Made by a program: the position numbers and the translations under genes. DNA of 64,000 nt from contig JANFNE010000046.1 in NCBI GenBank assembly GCA_024867545.1, positions 248,001 through 312,000 of the forward strand. The letters are read 5' to 3'. Positions 49,901 to 62,707 of this stretch are shown piece by piece (the first letter of the stretch is position 1; every line of letters begins with the position of its first letter). A model generated the notes under the pieces. The model saw only the letters and a list, made by a program, of their open reading frames with translations, was not told the DNA's origin and made no database searches. Origin of the DNA: Phytopythium helicoides. Lineage: Eukaryota; Oomycota; Peronosporomycetes; Pythiales; Pythiaceae.

Positions 49901-52900
49901 TAAATGTGGAGAATGCAAGTGAGTGGAGAGGGCGTGTGAATATGGTGGGCGCGGGCGGAGCATGTGGCTGTGGCCGCGCCGATATGGAGTGGTGCGAATG
50001 GATTTGGACAAGGTGGATGTGTAAATGTGGAGAATGCAAGTGAGTGGAGAGGGCGTGTGAATATGGTGGGCGCGGGCGGAGCATGTGGCCGCGCCGATAT
50101 GGAGTGGTGCGAATGGATTTGGACAAGGTGGATGTGTAAATGTGGAGAATGCAAGTGAGTGGAGAGGGCGTGTGAATATGGTGGGCGCGGGCGGAGCATG
50201 TGGCCGCGCCGATATGGAGTGGTGCGAATGGATTTGGACAAGGTGGATGTGTAAATGTGGAGAATGCAAGTGAGTGGAGAGGGCGTGTGAATATGGTGGG
50301 CGCGGGCGGAGCATGTGGCCGCGCCGATATGGAGTGGTGCGAATGGATTTGGACAAGGTGGATGTGTAAATGTGGAGAATGCAAGTGAGTGGAGAGGGCG
50401 TGTGAATATGGTGGGCGCGGGCGGAGCATGTGGCCGCGCCGATATGGAGTGGTGCGAATGGATTTGGACAAGGTGGATGTGTAAATGTGGAGAATGCAAG
50501 TGAGTGGAGAGGGCGTGTGAATATGGTGGGCGCGGGCGGAGCATGTGGCCGCGCCGATATGGAGTGGTGCGAATGGATTTGGACAAGGTGGATGTGTAAA
50601 TGTGGAGAATGCAAGTGAGTGGAGAGGGCGTGTGAATATGGTGGGCGCGGGCGGAGCATGTGGCCGCGCCGATATGGAGTGGTGCGAATGGATTTGGACA
50701 AGGTGGATGTGTAAATGTGGAGAATGCAAGTGAGTGGAGAGGGCGTGTGAATATGGTGGGCGCGGGCGGAGCATGTGGCCGCGCCGATATGGAGTGGTGC
50801 GAATGGATTTGGACAAGGTGGATGTGTAAATGTGGAGAATGCAAGTGAGTGGAGAGGGCGTGTGAATATGGTGGGCGCGGGCGGAGCATGTGGCCGCGCC
50901 GATATGGAGTGGTGCGAATGGATTTGGACAAGGTGGATGTGTAAATGTGGAGAATGCAAGTGAGTGGAGAGGGCGTGTGAATATGGTGGGCGCGGGCGGA
51001 GCATGTGGCCGCGCCGATATGGAGTGGTGCGAATGGATTTGGACAAGGTGGATGTGTAAATGTGGAGAATGCAAGTGAGTGGAGAGGGCGTGTGAATATG
51101 GTGGGCGCGGGCGGAGCATGTGGCCGCGCCGATATGGAGTGGTGCGAATGGATTTGGACAAGGTGGATGTGTAAATGTGGAGAATGCAAGTGAGTGGAGA
51201 GGGCGTGTGAATATGGTGGGCGCGGGCGGAGCATGTGGCTGTGGCCGCGCCGATATGGAGTGGTGCGAATGGATTTGGACAAGGTGGATGTGTAAATGTG
51301 GAGAATGCAAGTGAGTGGAGAGGGCGTGTGAATATGGTGGGCGCGGGCGGAGCATGTGGCCGCGCCGATATGGAGTGGTGCGAATGGATTTGGACAAGGT
51401 GGATGTGTAAATGTGGAGAATGCAAGTGAGTGGAGAGGGCGTGTGAATATGGTGGGCGCGGGCGGAGCATGTGGCCGCGCCGATATGGAGTGGTGCGAAT
51501 GGATTTGGACAAGGTGGATGTGTAAATGTGGAGAATGCAAGTGAGTGGAGAGGGCGTGTGAATATGGTGGGCGCGGGCGGAGCATGTGGCTGTGGCCGCG
51601 CCGATATGGAGTGGTGCGAATGGATTTGGACAAGGTGGATGTGTAAATGTGGAGAATGCAAGTGAGTGGAGAGGGCGTGTGAATATGGTGGGCGCGGGCG
51701 GAGCATGTGGCCGCGCCGATATGGAGTGGTGCGAATGGATTTGGACAAGGTGGATGTGTAAATGTGGAGAATGCAAGTGAGTGGAGAGGGCGTGTGAATA
51801 TGGTGGGCGCGGGCGGAGCATGTGGCCGCGCCGATATGGAGTGGTGCGAATGGATTTGGACAAGGTGGATGTGTAAATGTGGAGAATGCAAGTGAGTGGA
51901 GAGGGCGTGTGAATATGGTGGGCGCGGGCGGAGCATGTGGCCGCGCCGATATGGAGTGGTGCGAATGGATTTGGACAAGGTGGATGTGTAAATGTGGAGA
52001 ATGCAAGTGAGTGGAGAGGGCGTGTGAATATGGTGGGCGCGGGCGGAGCATGTGGCCGCGCCGATATGGAGTGGTGCGAATGGATTTGGACAAGGTGGAT
52101 GTGTAAATGTGGAGAATGCAAGTGAGTGGAGAGGGCGTGTGAATATGGTGGGCGCGGGCGGAGCATGTGGCCGCGCCGATATGGAGTGGTGCGAATGGAT
52201 TTGGACAAGGTGGATGTGTAAATGTGGAGAATGCAAGTGAGTGGAGAGGGCGTGTGAATATGGTGGGCGCGGGCGGAGCATGTGGCCGCGCCGATATGGA
52301 GTGGTGCGAATGGATTTGGACAAGGTGGATGTGTAAATGTGGAGAATGCAAGTGAGTGGAGAGGGCGTGTGAATATGGTGGGCGCGGGCGGAGCATGTGG
52401 CCGCGCCGATATGGAGTGGTGCGAATGGATTTGGACAAGGTGGATGTGTAAATGTGGAGAATGCAAGTGAGTGGAGAGGGCGTGTGAATATGGTGGGCGC
52501 GGGCGGAGCATGTGGCCGCGCCGATATGGAGTGGTGCGAATGGATTTGGACAAGGTGGATGTGTAAATGTGGAGAATGCAAGTGAGTGGAGAGGGCGTGT
52601 GAATATGGTGGGCGCGGGCGGAGCATGTGGCCGCGCCGATATGGAGTGGTGCGAATGGATTTGGACAAGGTGGATGTGTAAATGTGGAGAATGCAAGTGA
52701 GTGGAGAGGGCGTGTGAATATGGTGGGCGCGGGCGGAGCATGTGGCCGCGCCGATATGGAGTGGTGCGAATGGATTTGGACAAGGTGGATGTGTAAATGT
52801 GGAGAATGCAAGTGAGTGGAGAGGGCGTGTGAATATGGTGGGCGCGGGCGGAGCATGTGGCCGCGCCGATATGGAGTGGTGCGAATGGATTTGGACAAGG

Positions 52901-55900
52901 TGGATGTGTAAATGTGGAGAATGCAAGTGAGTGGAGAGGGCGTGTGAATATGGTGGGCGCGGGTGGAGCATGTGGCCGCGCCGATATGGAGTGGTGCGAA
53001 TGGATTTGGACAAGGTGGATGTGTAAATGTGGAGAATGCAAGTGAGTGGAGAGGGCGTGTGAATATGGTGGGCGCGGGCGGAGCATGTGGCCGCGCCGAT
53101 ATGGAGTGGTGCGAATGGATTTGGACAAGGTGGATGTGTAAATGTGGAGAATGCAAGTGAGTGGAGAGGGCGTGTGAATATGGTGGGCGCGGGCGGAGCA
53201 TGTGGCCGCGCCGATATGGAGTGGTGCGAATGGATTTGGACAAGGTGGATGTGTAAATGTGGAGAATGCAAGTGAGTGGAGAGGGCGTGTGAATATGGTG
53301 GGCGCGGGTGGAGCATGTGGCCGCGCCGATATGGAGTGGTGCGAATGGATTTGGACAAGGTGGATGTGTAAATGTGGAGAATGCAAGTGAGTGGAGAGGG
53401 CGTGTGAATATGGTGGGCGCGGGCGGAGCATGTGGCCGCGCCGATATGGAGTGGTGCGAATGGATTTGGACAAGGTGGATGTGTAAATGTGGAGAATGCA
53501 AGTGAGTGGAGAGGGCGTGTGAATATGGTGGGCGCGGGCGGAGCATGTGGCCGCGCCGATATGGAGTGGTGCGAATGGATTTGGACAAGGTGGATGTGTA
53601 AATGTGGAGAATGCAAGTGAGTGGAGAGGGCGTGTGAATATGGTGGGCGCGGGCGGAGCATGTGGCCGCGCCGATATGGAGTGGTGCGAATGGATTTGGA
53701 CAAGGTGGATGTGTAAATGTGGAGAATGCAAGTGAGTGGAGAGGGCGTGTGAATATGGTGGGCGCGGGCGGAGCATGTGGCCGCGCCGATATGGAGTGGT
53801 GCGAATGGATTTGGACAAGGTGGATGTGTAAATGTGGAGAATGCAAGTGAGTGGAGAGGGCGTGTGAATATGGTGGGCGCGGGCGGAGCATGTGGCCGCG
53901 CCGATATGGAGTGGTGCGAATGGATTTGGACAAGGTGGATGTGTAAATGTGGAGAATGCAAGTGAGTGGAGAGGGCGTGTGAATATGGTGGGCGCGGGCG
54001 GAGCATGTGGCTGTGGCCGCGCCGATATGGAGTGGTGCGAATGGATTTGGACAAGGTGGATGTGTAAATGTGGAGAATGCAAGTGAGTGGAGAGGGCGTG
54101 TGAATATGGTGGGCGCGGGCGGAGCATGTGGCCGCGCCGATATGGAGTGGTGCGAATGGATTTGGACAAGGTGGATGTGTAAATGTGGAGAATGCAAGTG
54201 AGTGGAGAGGGCGTGTGAATATGGTGGGCGCGGGCGGAGCATGTGGCCGCGCCGATATGGAGTGGTGCGAATGGATTTGGACAAGGTGGATGTGTAAATG
54301 TGGAGAATGCAAGTGAGTGGAGAGGGCGTGTGAATATGGTGGGCGCGGGCGGAGCATGTGGCCGCGCCGATATGGAGTGGTGCGAATGGATTTGGACAAG
54401 GTGGATGTGTAAATGTGGAGAATGCAAGTGAGTGGAGAGGGCGTGTGAATATGGTGGGCGCGGGCGGAGCATGTGGCCGCGCCGATATGGAGTGGTGCGA
54501 ATGGATTTGGACAAGGTGGATGTGTAAATGTGGAGAATGCAAGTGAGTGGAGAGGGCGTGTGAATATGGTGGGCGCGGGCGGAGCATGTGGCCGCGCCGA
54601 TATGGAGTGGTGCGAATGGATTTGGACAAGGTGGATGTGTAAATGTGGAGAATGCAAGTGAGTGGAGAGGGCGTGTGAATATGGTGGGCGCGGGCGGAGC
54701 ATGTGGCCGCGCCGATATGGAGTGGTGCGAATGGATTTGGACAAGGTGGATGTGTAAATGTGGAGAATGCAAGTGAGTGGAGAGGGCGTGTGAATATGGT
54801 GGGCGCGGGCGGAGCATGTGGCCGCGCCGATATGGAGTGGTGCGAATGGATTTGGACAAGGTGGATGTGTAAATGTGGAGAATGCAAGTGAGTGGAGAGG
54901 GCGTGTGAATATGGTGGGCGCGGGCGGAGCATGTGGCCGCGCCGATATGGAGTGGTGCGAATGGATTTGGACAAGGTGGATGTGTAAATGTGGAGAATGC
55001 AAGTGAGTGGAGAGGGCGTGTGAATATGGTGGGCGCGGGCGGAGCATGTGGCCGCGCCGATATGGAGTGGTGCGAATGGATTTGGACAAGGTGGATGTGT
55101 AAATGTAGAGAATGCAAGTGAGTGGAGAGGGCGTGTGAATATGGTGGGCGCGGGCGGAGCATGTGGCCGCGCCGATATGGAGTGGTGCGAATGGATTTGG
55201 ACAAGGTGGATGTGTAAATGTGGAGAATGCAAGTGAGTGGAGAGGGCGTGTGAATATGGTGGGCGCGGGCGGAGCATGTGGCCGCGCCGATATGGAGTGG
55301 TGCGAATGGATTTGGACAAGGTGGATGTGTAAATGTGGAGAATGCAAGTGAGTGGAGAGGGCGTGTGAATATGGTGGGCGCGGGCGGAGCATGTGGCCGC
55401 GCCGATATGGAGTGGTGCGAATGGATTTGGACAAGGTGGATGTGTAAATGTGGAGAATGCAAGTGAGTGGAGAGGGCGTGTGAATATGGTGGGCGCGGGC
55501 GGAGCATGTGGCCGCGCCGATATGGAGTGGTGCGAATGGATTTGGACAAGGTGGATGTGTAAATGTGGAGAATGCAAGTGAGTGGAGAGGGCGTGTGAAT
55601 ATGGTGGGCGCGGGCGGAGCATGTGGCCGCGCCGATATGGAGTGGTGCGAATGGATTTGGACAAGGTGGATGTGTAAATGTGGAGAATGCAAGTGAGTGG
55701 AGAGGGCGTGTGAATATGGTGGGCGCGGGCGGAGCATGTGGCCGCGCCGATATGGAGTGGTGCGAATGGATTTGGACAAGGTGGATGTGTAAATGTGGAG
55801 AATGCAAGTGAGTGGAGAGGGCGTGTGAATATGGTGGGCGCGGGCGGAGCATGTGGCCGCGCCGATATGGAGTGGTGCGAATGGATTTGGACAAGGTGGA

Positions 55901-58900
55901 TGTGTAAATGTGGAGAATGCAAGTGAGTGGAGAGGGCGTGTGAATATGGTGGGCGCGGGCGGAGCATGTGGCCGCGCCGATATGGAGTGGTGCGAATGGA
56001 TTTGGACAAGGTGGATGTGTAAATGTGGAGAATGCAAGTGAGTGGAGAGGGCGTGTGAATATGGTGGGCGCGGGCGGAGCATGTGGCTGTGGCCGCGCCG
56101 ATATGGAGTGGTGCGAATGGATTTGGACAAGGTGGATGTGTAAATGTGGAGAATGCAAGTGAGTGGAGAGGGCGTGTGAATATGGTGGGCGCGGGCGGAG
56201 CATGTGGCCGCGCCGATATGGAGTGGTGCGAATGGATTTGGACAAGGTGGATGTGTAAATGTGGAGAATGCAAGTGAGTGGAGAGGGCGTGTGAATATGG
56301 TGGGCGCGGGCGGAGCATGTGGCCGCGCCGATATGGAGTGGTGCGAATGGATTTGGACAAGGTGGATGTGTAAATGTGGAGAATGCAAGTGAGTGGAGAG
56401 GGCGTGTGAATATGGTGGGCGCGGGCGGAGCATGTGGCCGCGCCGATATGGAGTGGTGCGAATGGATTTGGACAAGGTGGATGTGTAAATGTGGAGAATG
56501 CAAGTGAGTGGAGAGGGCGTGTGAATATGGTGGGCGCGGGCGGAGCATGTGGCCGCGCCGATATGGAGTGGTGCGAATGGATTTGGACAAGGTGGATGTG
56601 TAAATGTGGAGAATGCAAGTGAGTGGAGAGGGCGTGTGAATATGGTGGGCGCGGGCGGAGCATGTGGCCGCGCCGATATGGAGTGGTGCGAATGGATTTG
56701 GACAAGGTGGATGTGTAAATGTGGAGAATGCAAGTGAGTGGAGAGGGCGTGTGAATATGGTGGGCGCGGGCGGAGCATGTGGCCGCGCCGATATGGAGTG
56801 GTGCGAATGGATTTGGACAAGGTGGATGTGTAAATGTGGAGAATGCAAGTGAGTGGAGAGGGCGTGTGAATATGGTGGGCGCGGGCGGAGCATGTGGCTG
56901 TGGCCGCGCCGATATGGAGTGGTGCGAATGGATTTGGACAAGGTGGATGTGTAAATGTGGAGAATGCAAGTGAGTGGAGAGGGCGTGTGAATATGGTGGG
57001 CGCGGGCGGAGCATGTGGCCGCGCCGATATGGAGTGGTGCGAATGGATTTGGACAAGGTGGATGTGTAAATGTGGAGAATGCAAGTGAGTGGAGAGGGCG
57101 TGTGAATATGGTGGGCGCGGGCGGAGCATGTGGCCGCGCCGATATGGAGTGGTGCGAATGGATTTGGACAAGGTGGATGTGTAAATGTGGAGAATGCAAG
57201 TGAGTGGAGAGGGCGTGTGAATATGGTGGGCGCGGGCGGAGCATGTGGCCGCGCCGATATGGAGTGGTGCGAATGGATTTGGACAAGGTGGATGTGTAAA
57301 TGTGGAGAATGCAAGTGAGTGGAGAGGGCGTGTGAATATGGTGGGCGCGGGCGGAGCATGTGGCCGCGCCGATATGGAGTGGTGCGAATGGATTTGGACA
57401 AGGTGGATGTGTAAATGTGGAGAATGCAAGTGAGTGGAGAGGGCGTGTGAATATGGTGGGCGCGGGCGGAGCATGTGGCCGCGCCGATATGGAGTGGTGC
57501 GAATGGATTTGGACAAGGTGGATGTGTAAATGTGGAGAATGCAAGTGAGTGGAGAGGGCGTGTGAATATGGTGGGCGCGGGCGGAGCATGTGGCCGCGCC
57601 GATATGGAGTGGTGCGAATGGATTTGGACAAGGTGGATGTGTAAATGTGGAGAATGCAAGTGAGTGGAGAGGGCGTGTGAATATGGTGGGCGCGGGCGGA
57701 GCATGTGGCTGTGGCCGCGCCGATATGGAGTGGTGCGAATGGATTTGGACAAGGTGGATGTGTAAATGTGGAGAATGCAAGTGAGTGGAGAGGGCGTGTG
57801 AATATGGTGGGCGCGGGCGGAGCATGTGGCCGCGCCGATATGGAGTGGTGCGAATGGATTTGGACAAGGTGGATGTGTAAATGTGGAGAATGCAAGTGAG
57901 TGGAGAGGGCGTGTGAATATGGTGGGCGCGGGCGGAGCATGTGGCCGCGCCGATATGGAGTGGTGCGAATGGATTTGGACAAGGTGGATGTGTAAATGTG
58001 GAGAATGCAAGTGAGTGGAGAGGGCGTGTGAATATGGTGGGCGCGGGCGGAGCATGTGGCTGTGGCCGCGCCGATATGGAGTGGTGCGAATGGATTTGGA
58101 CAAGGTGGATGTGTAAATGTGGAGAATGCAAGTGAGTGGAGAGGGCGTGTGAATATGGTGGGCGCGGGCGGAGCATGTGGCCGCGCCGATATGGAGTGGT
58201 GCGAATGGATTTGGACAAGGTGGATGTGTAAATGTGGAGAATGCAAGTGAGTGGAGAGGGCGTGTGAATATGGTGGGCGCGGGCGGAGCATGTGGCCGCG
58301 CCGATATGGAGTGGTGCGAATGGATTTGGACAAGGTGGATGTGTAAATGTGGAGAATGCAAGTGAGTGGAGAGGGCGTGTGAATATGGTGGGCGCGGGCG
58401 GAGCATGTGGCTGTGGCCGCGCCGATATGGAGTGGTGCGAATGGATTTGGACAAGGTGGATGTGTAAATGTGGAGAATGCAAGTGAGTGGAGAGGGCGTG
58501 TGAATATGGTGGGCGCGGGCGGAGCATGTGGCCGCGCCGATATGGAGTGGTGCGAATGGATTTGGACAAGGTGGATGTGTAAATGTGGAGAATGCAAGTG
58601 AGTGGAGAGGGCGTGTGAATATGGTGGGCGCGGGCGGAGCATGTGGCTGTGGCCGCGCCGATATGGAGTGGTGCGAATGGATTTGGACAAGGTGGATGTG
58701 TAAATGTAGAGAATGCAAGTGAGTGGAGAGGGCGTGTGAATATGGTGGGCGCGGGCGGAGCATGTGGCCGCGCCGATATGGAGTGGTGCGAATGGATTTG
58801 GACAAGGTGGATGTGTAAATGTGGAGAATGCAAGTGAGTGGAGAGGGCGTGTGAATATGGTGGGCGCGGGCGGAGCATGTGGCCGCGCCGATATGGAGTG

Positions 58901-61900
58901 GTGCGAATGGATTTGGACAAGGTGGATGTGTAAATGTGGAGAATGCAAGTGAGTGGAGAGGGCGTGTGAATATGGTGGGCGCGGGCGGAGCATGTGGCCG
59001 CGCCGATATGGAGTGGTGCGAATGGATTTGGACAAGGTGGATGTGTAAATGTGGAGAATGCAAGTGAGTGGAGAGGGCGTGTGAATATGGTGGGCGCGGG
59101 CGGAGCATGTGGCCGCGCCGATATGGAGTGGTGCGAATGGATTTGGACAAGGTGGATGTGTAAATGTGGAGAATGCAAGTGAGTGGAGAGGGCGTGTGAA
59201 TATGGTGGGCGCGGGCGGAGCATGTGGCCGCGCCGATATGGAGTGGTGCGAATGGATTTGGACAAGGTGGATGTGTAAATGTAGAGAATGCAAGTGAGTG
59301 GAGAGGGCGTGTGAATATGGTGGGCGCGGGCGGAGCATGTGGCCGCGCCGATATGGAGTGGTGCGAATGGATTTGGACAAGGTGGATGTGTAAATGTGGA
59401 GAATGCAAGTGAGTGGAGAGGGCGTGTGAATATGGTGGGCGCGGGCGGAGCATGTGGCCGCGCCGATATGGAGTGGTGCGAATGGATTTGGACAAGGTGG
59501 ATGTGGAAATGTGGAGAATGCAAGTGAGTGGAGAGGGCGTGTGAATATGGTGGGCGCGGGCGGAGCATGTGGCCGCGCCGATATGGAGTGGTGCGAATGG
59601 ATTTGGACAAGGTGGATGTGTAAATGTGGAGAATGCAAGTGAGTGGAGAGGGCGTGTGAATATGGTGGGCGCGGGCGGAGCATGTGGCCGCGCCGATATG
59701 GAGTGGTGCGAATGGATTTGGACAAGGTGGATGTGTAAATGTGGAGAATGCAAGTGAGTGGAGAGGGCGTGTGAATATGGTGGGCGCGGGCGGAGCATGT
59801 GGCCGCGCCGATATGGAGTGGTGCGAATGGATTTGGACAAGGTGGATGTGTAAATGTAGAGAATGCAAGTGAGTGGAGAGGGCGTGTGAATATGGTGGGC
59901 GCGGGCGGAGCATGTGGCCGCGCCGATATGGAGTGGTGCGAATGGATTTGGACAAGGTGGATGTGTAAATGTGGAGAATGCAAGTGAGTGGAGAGGGCGT
60001 GTGAATATGGTGGGCGCGGGCGGAGCATGTGGCCGCGCCGATATGGAGTGGTGCGAATGGATTTGGACAAGGTGGATGTGTAAATGTAGAGAATGCAAGT
60101 GAGTGGAGAGGGCGTGTGAATATGGTGGGCGCGGGCGGAGCATGTGGCCGCGCCGATATGGAGTGGTGCGAATGGATTTAGACAAGGTGGATGTGGAAAT
60201 GTGGAGAATGCAAGTGAGTGGAGAGGGCGTGTGAATATGGTGGGCGCGGGCGGAGCATGTGGCCGCGCCGATATGGAGTGGTGCGAATGGATTTGGACAA
60301 GGTGGATGTGTAAATGTGGAGAATGCAAGTGAGTGGAGAGGGCGTGTGAATATGGTGGGCGCGGGCGGAGCATGTGGCCGCGCCGATATGGAGTGGTGCG
60401 AATGGATTTGGACAAGGTGGATGTGTAAATGTGGAGAATGCAAGTGAGTGGAGAGGGCGTGTGAATATGGTGGGCGCGGGCGGAGCATGTGGCCGCGCCG
60501 ATATGGAGTGGTGCGAATGGATTTGGACAAGGTGGATGTGTAAATGTGGAGAATGCAAGTGAGTGGAGAGGGCGTGTGAATATGGTGGGCGCGGGCGGAG
60601 CATGTGGCCGCGCCGATATGGAGTGGTGCGAATGGATTTGGACAAGGTGGATGTGTAAATGTGGAGAATGCAAGTGAGTGGAGAGGGCGTGTGAATATGG
60701 TGGGCGCGGGCGGAGCATGTGGCCGCGCCGATATGGAGTGGTGCGAATGGATTTGGACAAGGTGGATGTGTAAATGTGGAGAATGCAAGTGAGTGGAGAG
60801 GGCGTGTGAATATGGTGGGCGCGGGCGGAGCATGTGGCCGCGCCGATATGGAGTGGTGCGAATGGATTTGGACAAGGTGGATGTGGAAATGTGGAGAATG
60901 CAAGTGAGTGGAGAGGGCGTGTGAATATGGTGGGCGCGGGCGGAGCATGTGGCTGTGGCCGCGCCGATATGGAGTGGTGCGAATGGATTTGGACAAGGTG
61001 GATGTGTAAATGTGGAGAATGCAAGTGAGTGGAGAGGGCGTGTGAATATGGTGGGCGCGGGCGGAGCATGTGGCCGCGCCGATATGGAGTGGTGCGAATG
61101 GATTTAGACAAGGTGGATGTGGAAATGTGGAGAATGCAAGTGAGTGGAGAGGGCGTGTGAATATGGTGGGCGCGGGCGGAGCATGTGGCCGCGCCGATAT
61201 GGAGTGGTGCGAATGGATTTGGACAAGGTGGATGTGTAAATGTGGAGAATGCAAGTGAGTGGAGAGGGCGTGTGAATATGGTGGGCGCGGGCGGAGCATG
61301 TGGCCGCGCCGATATGGAGTGGTGCGAATGGATTTGGACAAGGTGGATGTGTAAATGTGGAGAATGCAAGTGAGTGGAGAGGGCGTGTGAATATGGTGGG
61401 CGCGGGCGGAGCATGTGGCCGCGCCGATATGGAGTGGTGCGAATGGATTTAGACAAGGTGGATGTGGAAATGTGGAGAATGCAAGTGAGTGGAGAGGGCG
61501 TGTGAATATGGTGGGCGCGGGCGGAGCATGTGGCCGCGCCGATATGGAGTGGTGCGAATGGATTTAGACAAGGTGGATGTGGAAATGTGGAGAATGCAAG
61601 TGAGTGGAGAGGGCGTGTGAATATGGTGGGCGCGGGCGGAGCATGTGGCCGCGCCGATATGGAGTGGTGCGAATGGATTTGGACAAGGTGGATGTGTAAA
61701 TGTGGAGAATGCAAGTGAGTGGAGAGGGCGTGTGAATATGGTGGGCGCGGGCGGAGCATGTGGCCGCGCCGATATGGAGTGGTGCGAATGGATTTGGACA
61801 AGGTGGATGTGTAAATGTGGAGAATGCAAGTGAGTGGAGAGGGCGTGTGAATATGGTGGGCGCGGGCGGAGCATGTGGCTGTGGCCGCGCCGATATGGAG

Positions 61901-61966
61901 TGGTGCGAATGGATTTGGTCAAGGTCGATGTGTAAATGTGGAGAATGCAAGTGAGTGGAGAGGACG
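37917..61966 (+). repeat. Array block E: 115-bp units mixed with 121-bp units
   Basis: About 30 of roughly 208 units here carry the extra TGTGGC (121 bp), with the insertion at about 38623, 38859, 40705, 41054, 42090, 43706, 44396, 44632, 45552, 45673, 46248, 46369, 47640, 47876, 49262, 49613, 49964, 51235, 51586, 54007, 56083, 56894, 57705, 58056, 58407 and 58643 among others. Spacings recur: 351 bp (121+115+115), 236 bp (121+115) and 811 bp (121+6x115). Occasional larger deletions sit between 38400 and 45910; from 46000 on there are no other indels. Variants accumulate in the last 2.7 kb. Confidence 0.85.
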
Positions 61967-62707
61967 AAGTAAAAATTTGCTGTATATCAAACGGGAGGTC
62001 TGACATCTGGAAAGGTGTGGTCATGGCCTCATTATACAGTGATGGGTGCTTGAATAACCTCATTATTAACCTTCACTAGTGTCTAGCATGTGGTAAAGTC
62101 GAAGATCCTGCAGGCTTAGGTCGGTCTCTAATGCAACACGGTTCTCCCTCGCTTCTGTGTGATTGCTTGATATTGTTTTTATCGAGTCAACACACAGTTG
62201 TAAGAGGAATCACGAGCAACCAACGGTAAGAGAAACTTAAAGAGTCGCAAGAACAAAATTGTTAGGATGAAGTGCATTTGAACGGCAACAACAGAATCGA
62301 CTGCATGTAAGGATCGCTCAGATCCAAATAGACCAAGAGAAGTACAGACCGTCTTGTTCGTTTGCAATTTGGCTGTGACTGCTAGAGCTCACCGAGTTCA
62401 CGACACACACCACCATTAAAACTCAAAAGATGGATGAAATCCAACCTGGTCTTTTACGAACACGAACTCGCCTGCTGAGCTGCTGAGCTGCGGCGAACAT
62501 GATCTTCATGGGCTCTTCTTGAGGACGAGATAGATGGTCCAGTGTTTGATTGGATAAAAATTCATAATGATATAACCAATCGAACCACTCGATCGGGCAG
62601 CTTCAAGACCTTCGATGGTGTTCGGGTGAAGCATGAAGAAGGCGGCGCGGCATTAGCCAAGGAGCCGCGACGCCCGCGAGAGCTTCCTCCGGAGTACAAG
62701 GACTGCG
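61967..62707. other. Unique right flank and upstream region of the SDR gene
   Basis: The satellite stops inside a unit and is followed by AT-richer single-copy-looking sequence. I see no convincing gene: a 62-codon minus frame at 62179-62367 has no recognisable motif. A short slip-type repeat (CTGCTGAG) occurs near 62472. CCAAT-type pentamers at 62549-62553 (reverse) and 62576-62580 lie about 130-160 bp before the SDR start and could belong to its promoter. I do not see the oomycete initiator consensus. Confidence 0.4.

Larger units (their letters stand above)
4141..61966 (+). repeat. Satellite array, 115-bp monomer, about 500 head-to-tail copies
   Basis: From GGAGTGGTGCG at 4141 to GAGAGGACG at about 61966, one 115-bp unit repeats without any foreign insertion. 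All copies have one orientation. A hand count of one unit gives 52 G, 26 A, 24 T and 13 C on the plus strand: 56% GC, but strongly G-biased. Landmarks in order are GTGGTGCGAATGG, TTTGGACAAGG, GATGTGTAAATG, GCAAGTGAGTGG, GAATATGGTGGG, the hairpin GGCGCGG...CCGCGCC, and GATAT. A second unit class of 121 bp carries an extra 6 bp (TGTGGC) in the hairpin loop. The array begins at unit position 1 and ends about 70 bp into a unit. This behaves as satellite DNA, plausibly heterochromatin (centromeric, pericentromeric or knob-like); no coding role is supported. Whether the copy number is real depends on the assembly. Confidence 0.98.

Noticed and set aside
3993..60875. An 18,960-codon minus-strand reading frame and two similar ones
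   Set aside because: It is a by-product of a stop-free monomer whose length is not a multiple of three. There is no domain, no bounded gene structure, and base composition alone makes open frames fairly likely.
4240..61954. Hundreds of plus-strand frames of about 62 codons in each satellite unit
   Set aside because: They are the same out-of-register translation repeated every 115 bp, overlapping one another and ending at stops fixed in the monomer. They follow from the repeat and show nothing about coding.
4141..61966. CRISPR array
   Set aside because: The whole 115-bp unit is conserved, with no variable spacers, and the context is eukaryotic retroelements.
4141..61966. rDNA spacer, telomere or tRNA-gene repeat
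   Set aside because: I see no rRNA sequence, no TTAGGG- or TTTAGGG-type runs and no tRNA-like fold with A and B boxes in the monomer.
62179..62367. Minus-strand 62-codon frame in the right flank
   Set aside because: Short, no recognisable motif, no flanking signals; expected by chance in AT-rich sequence.
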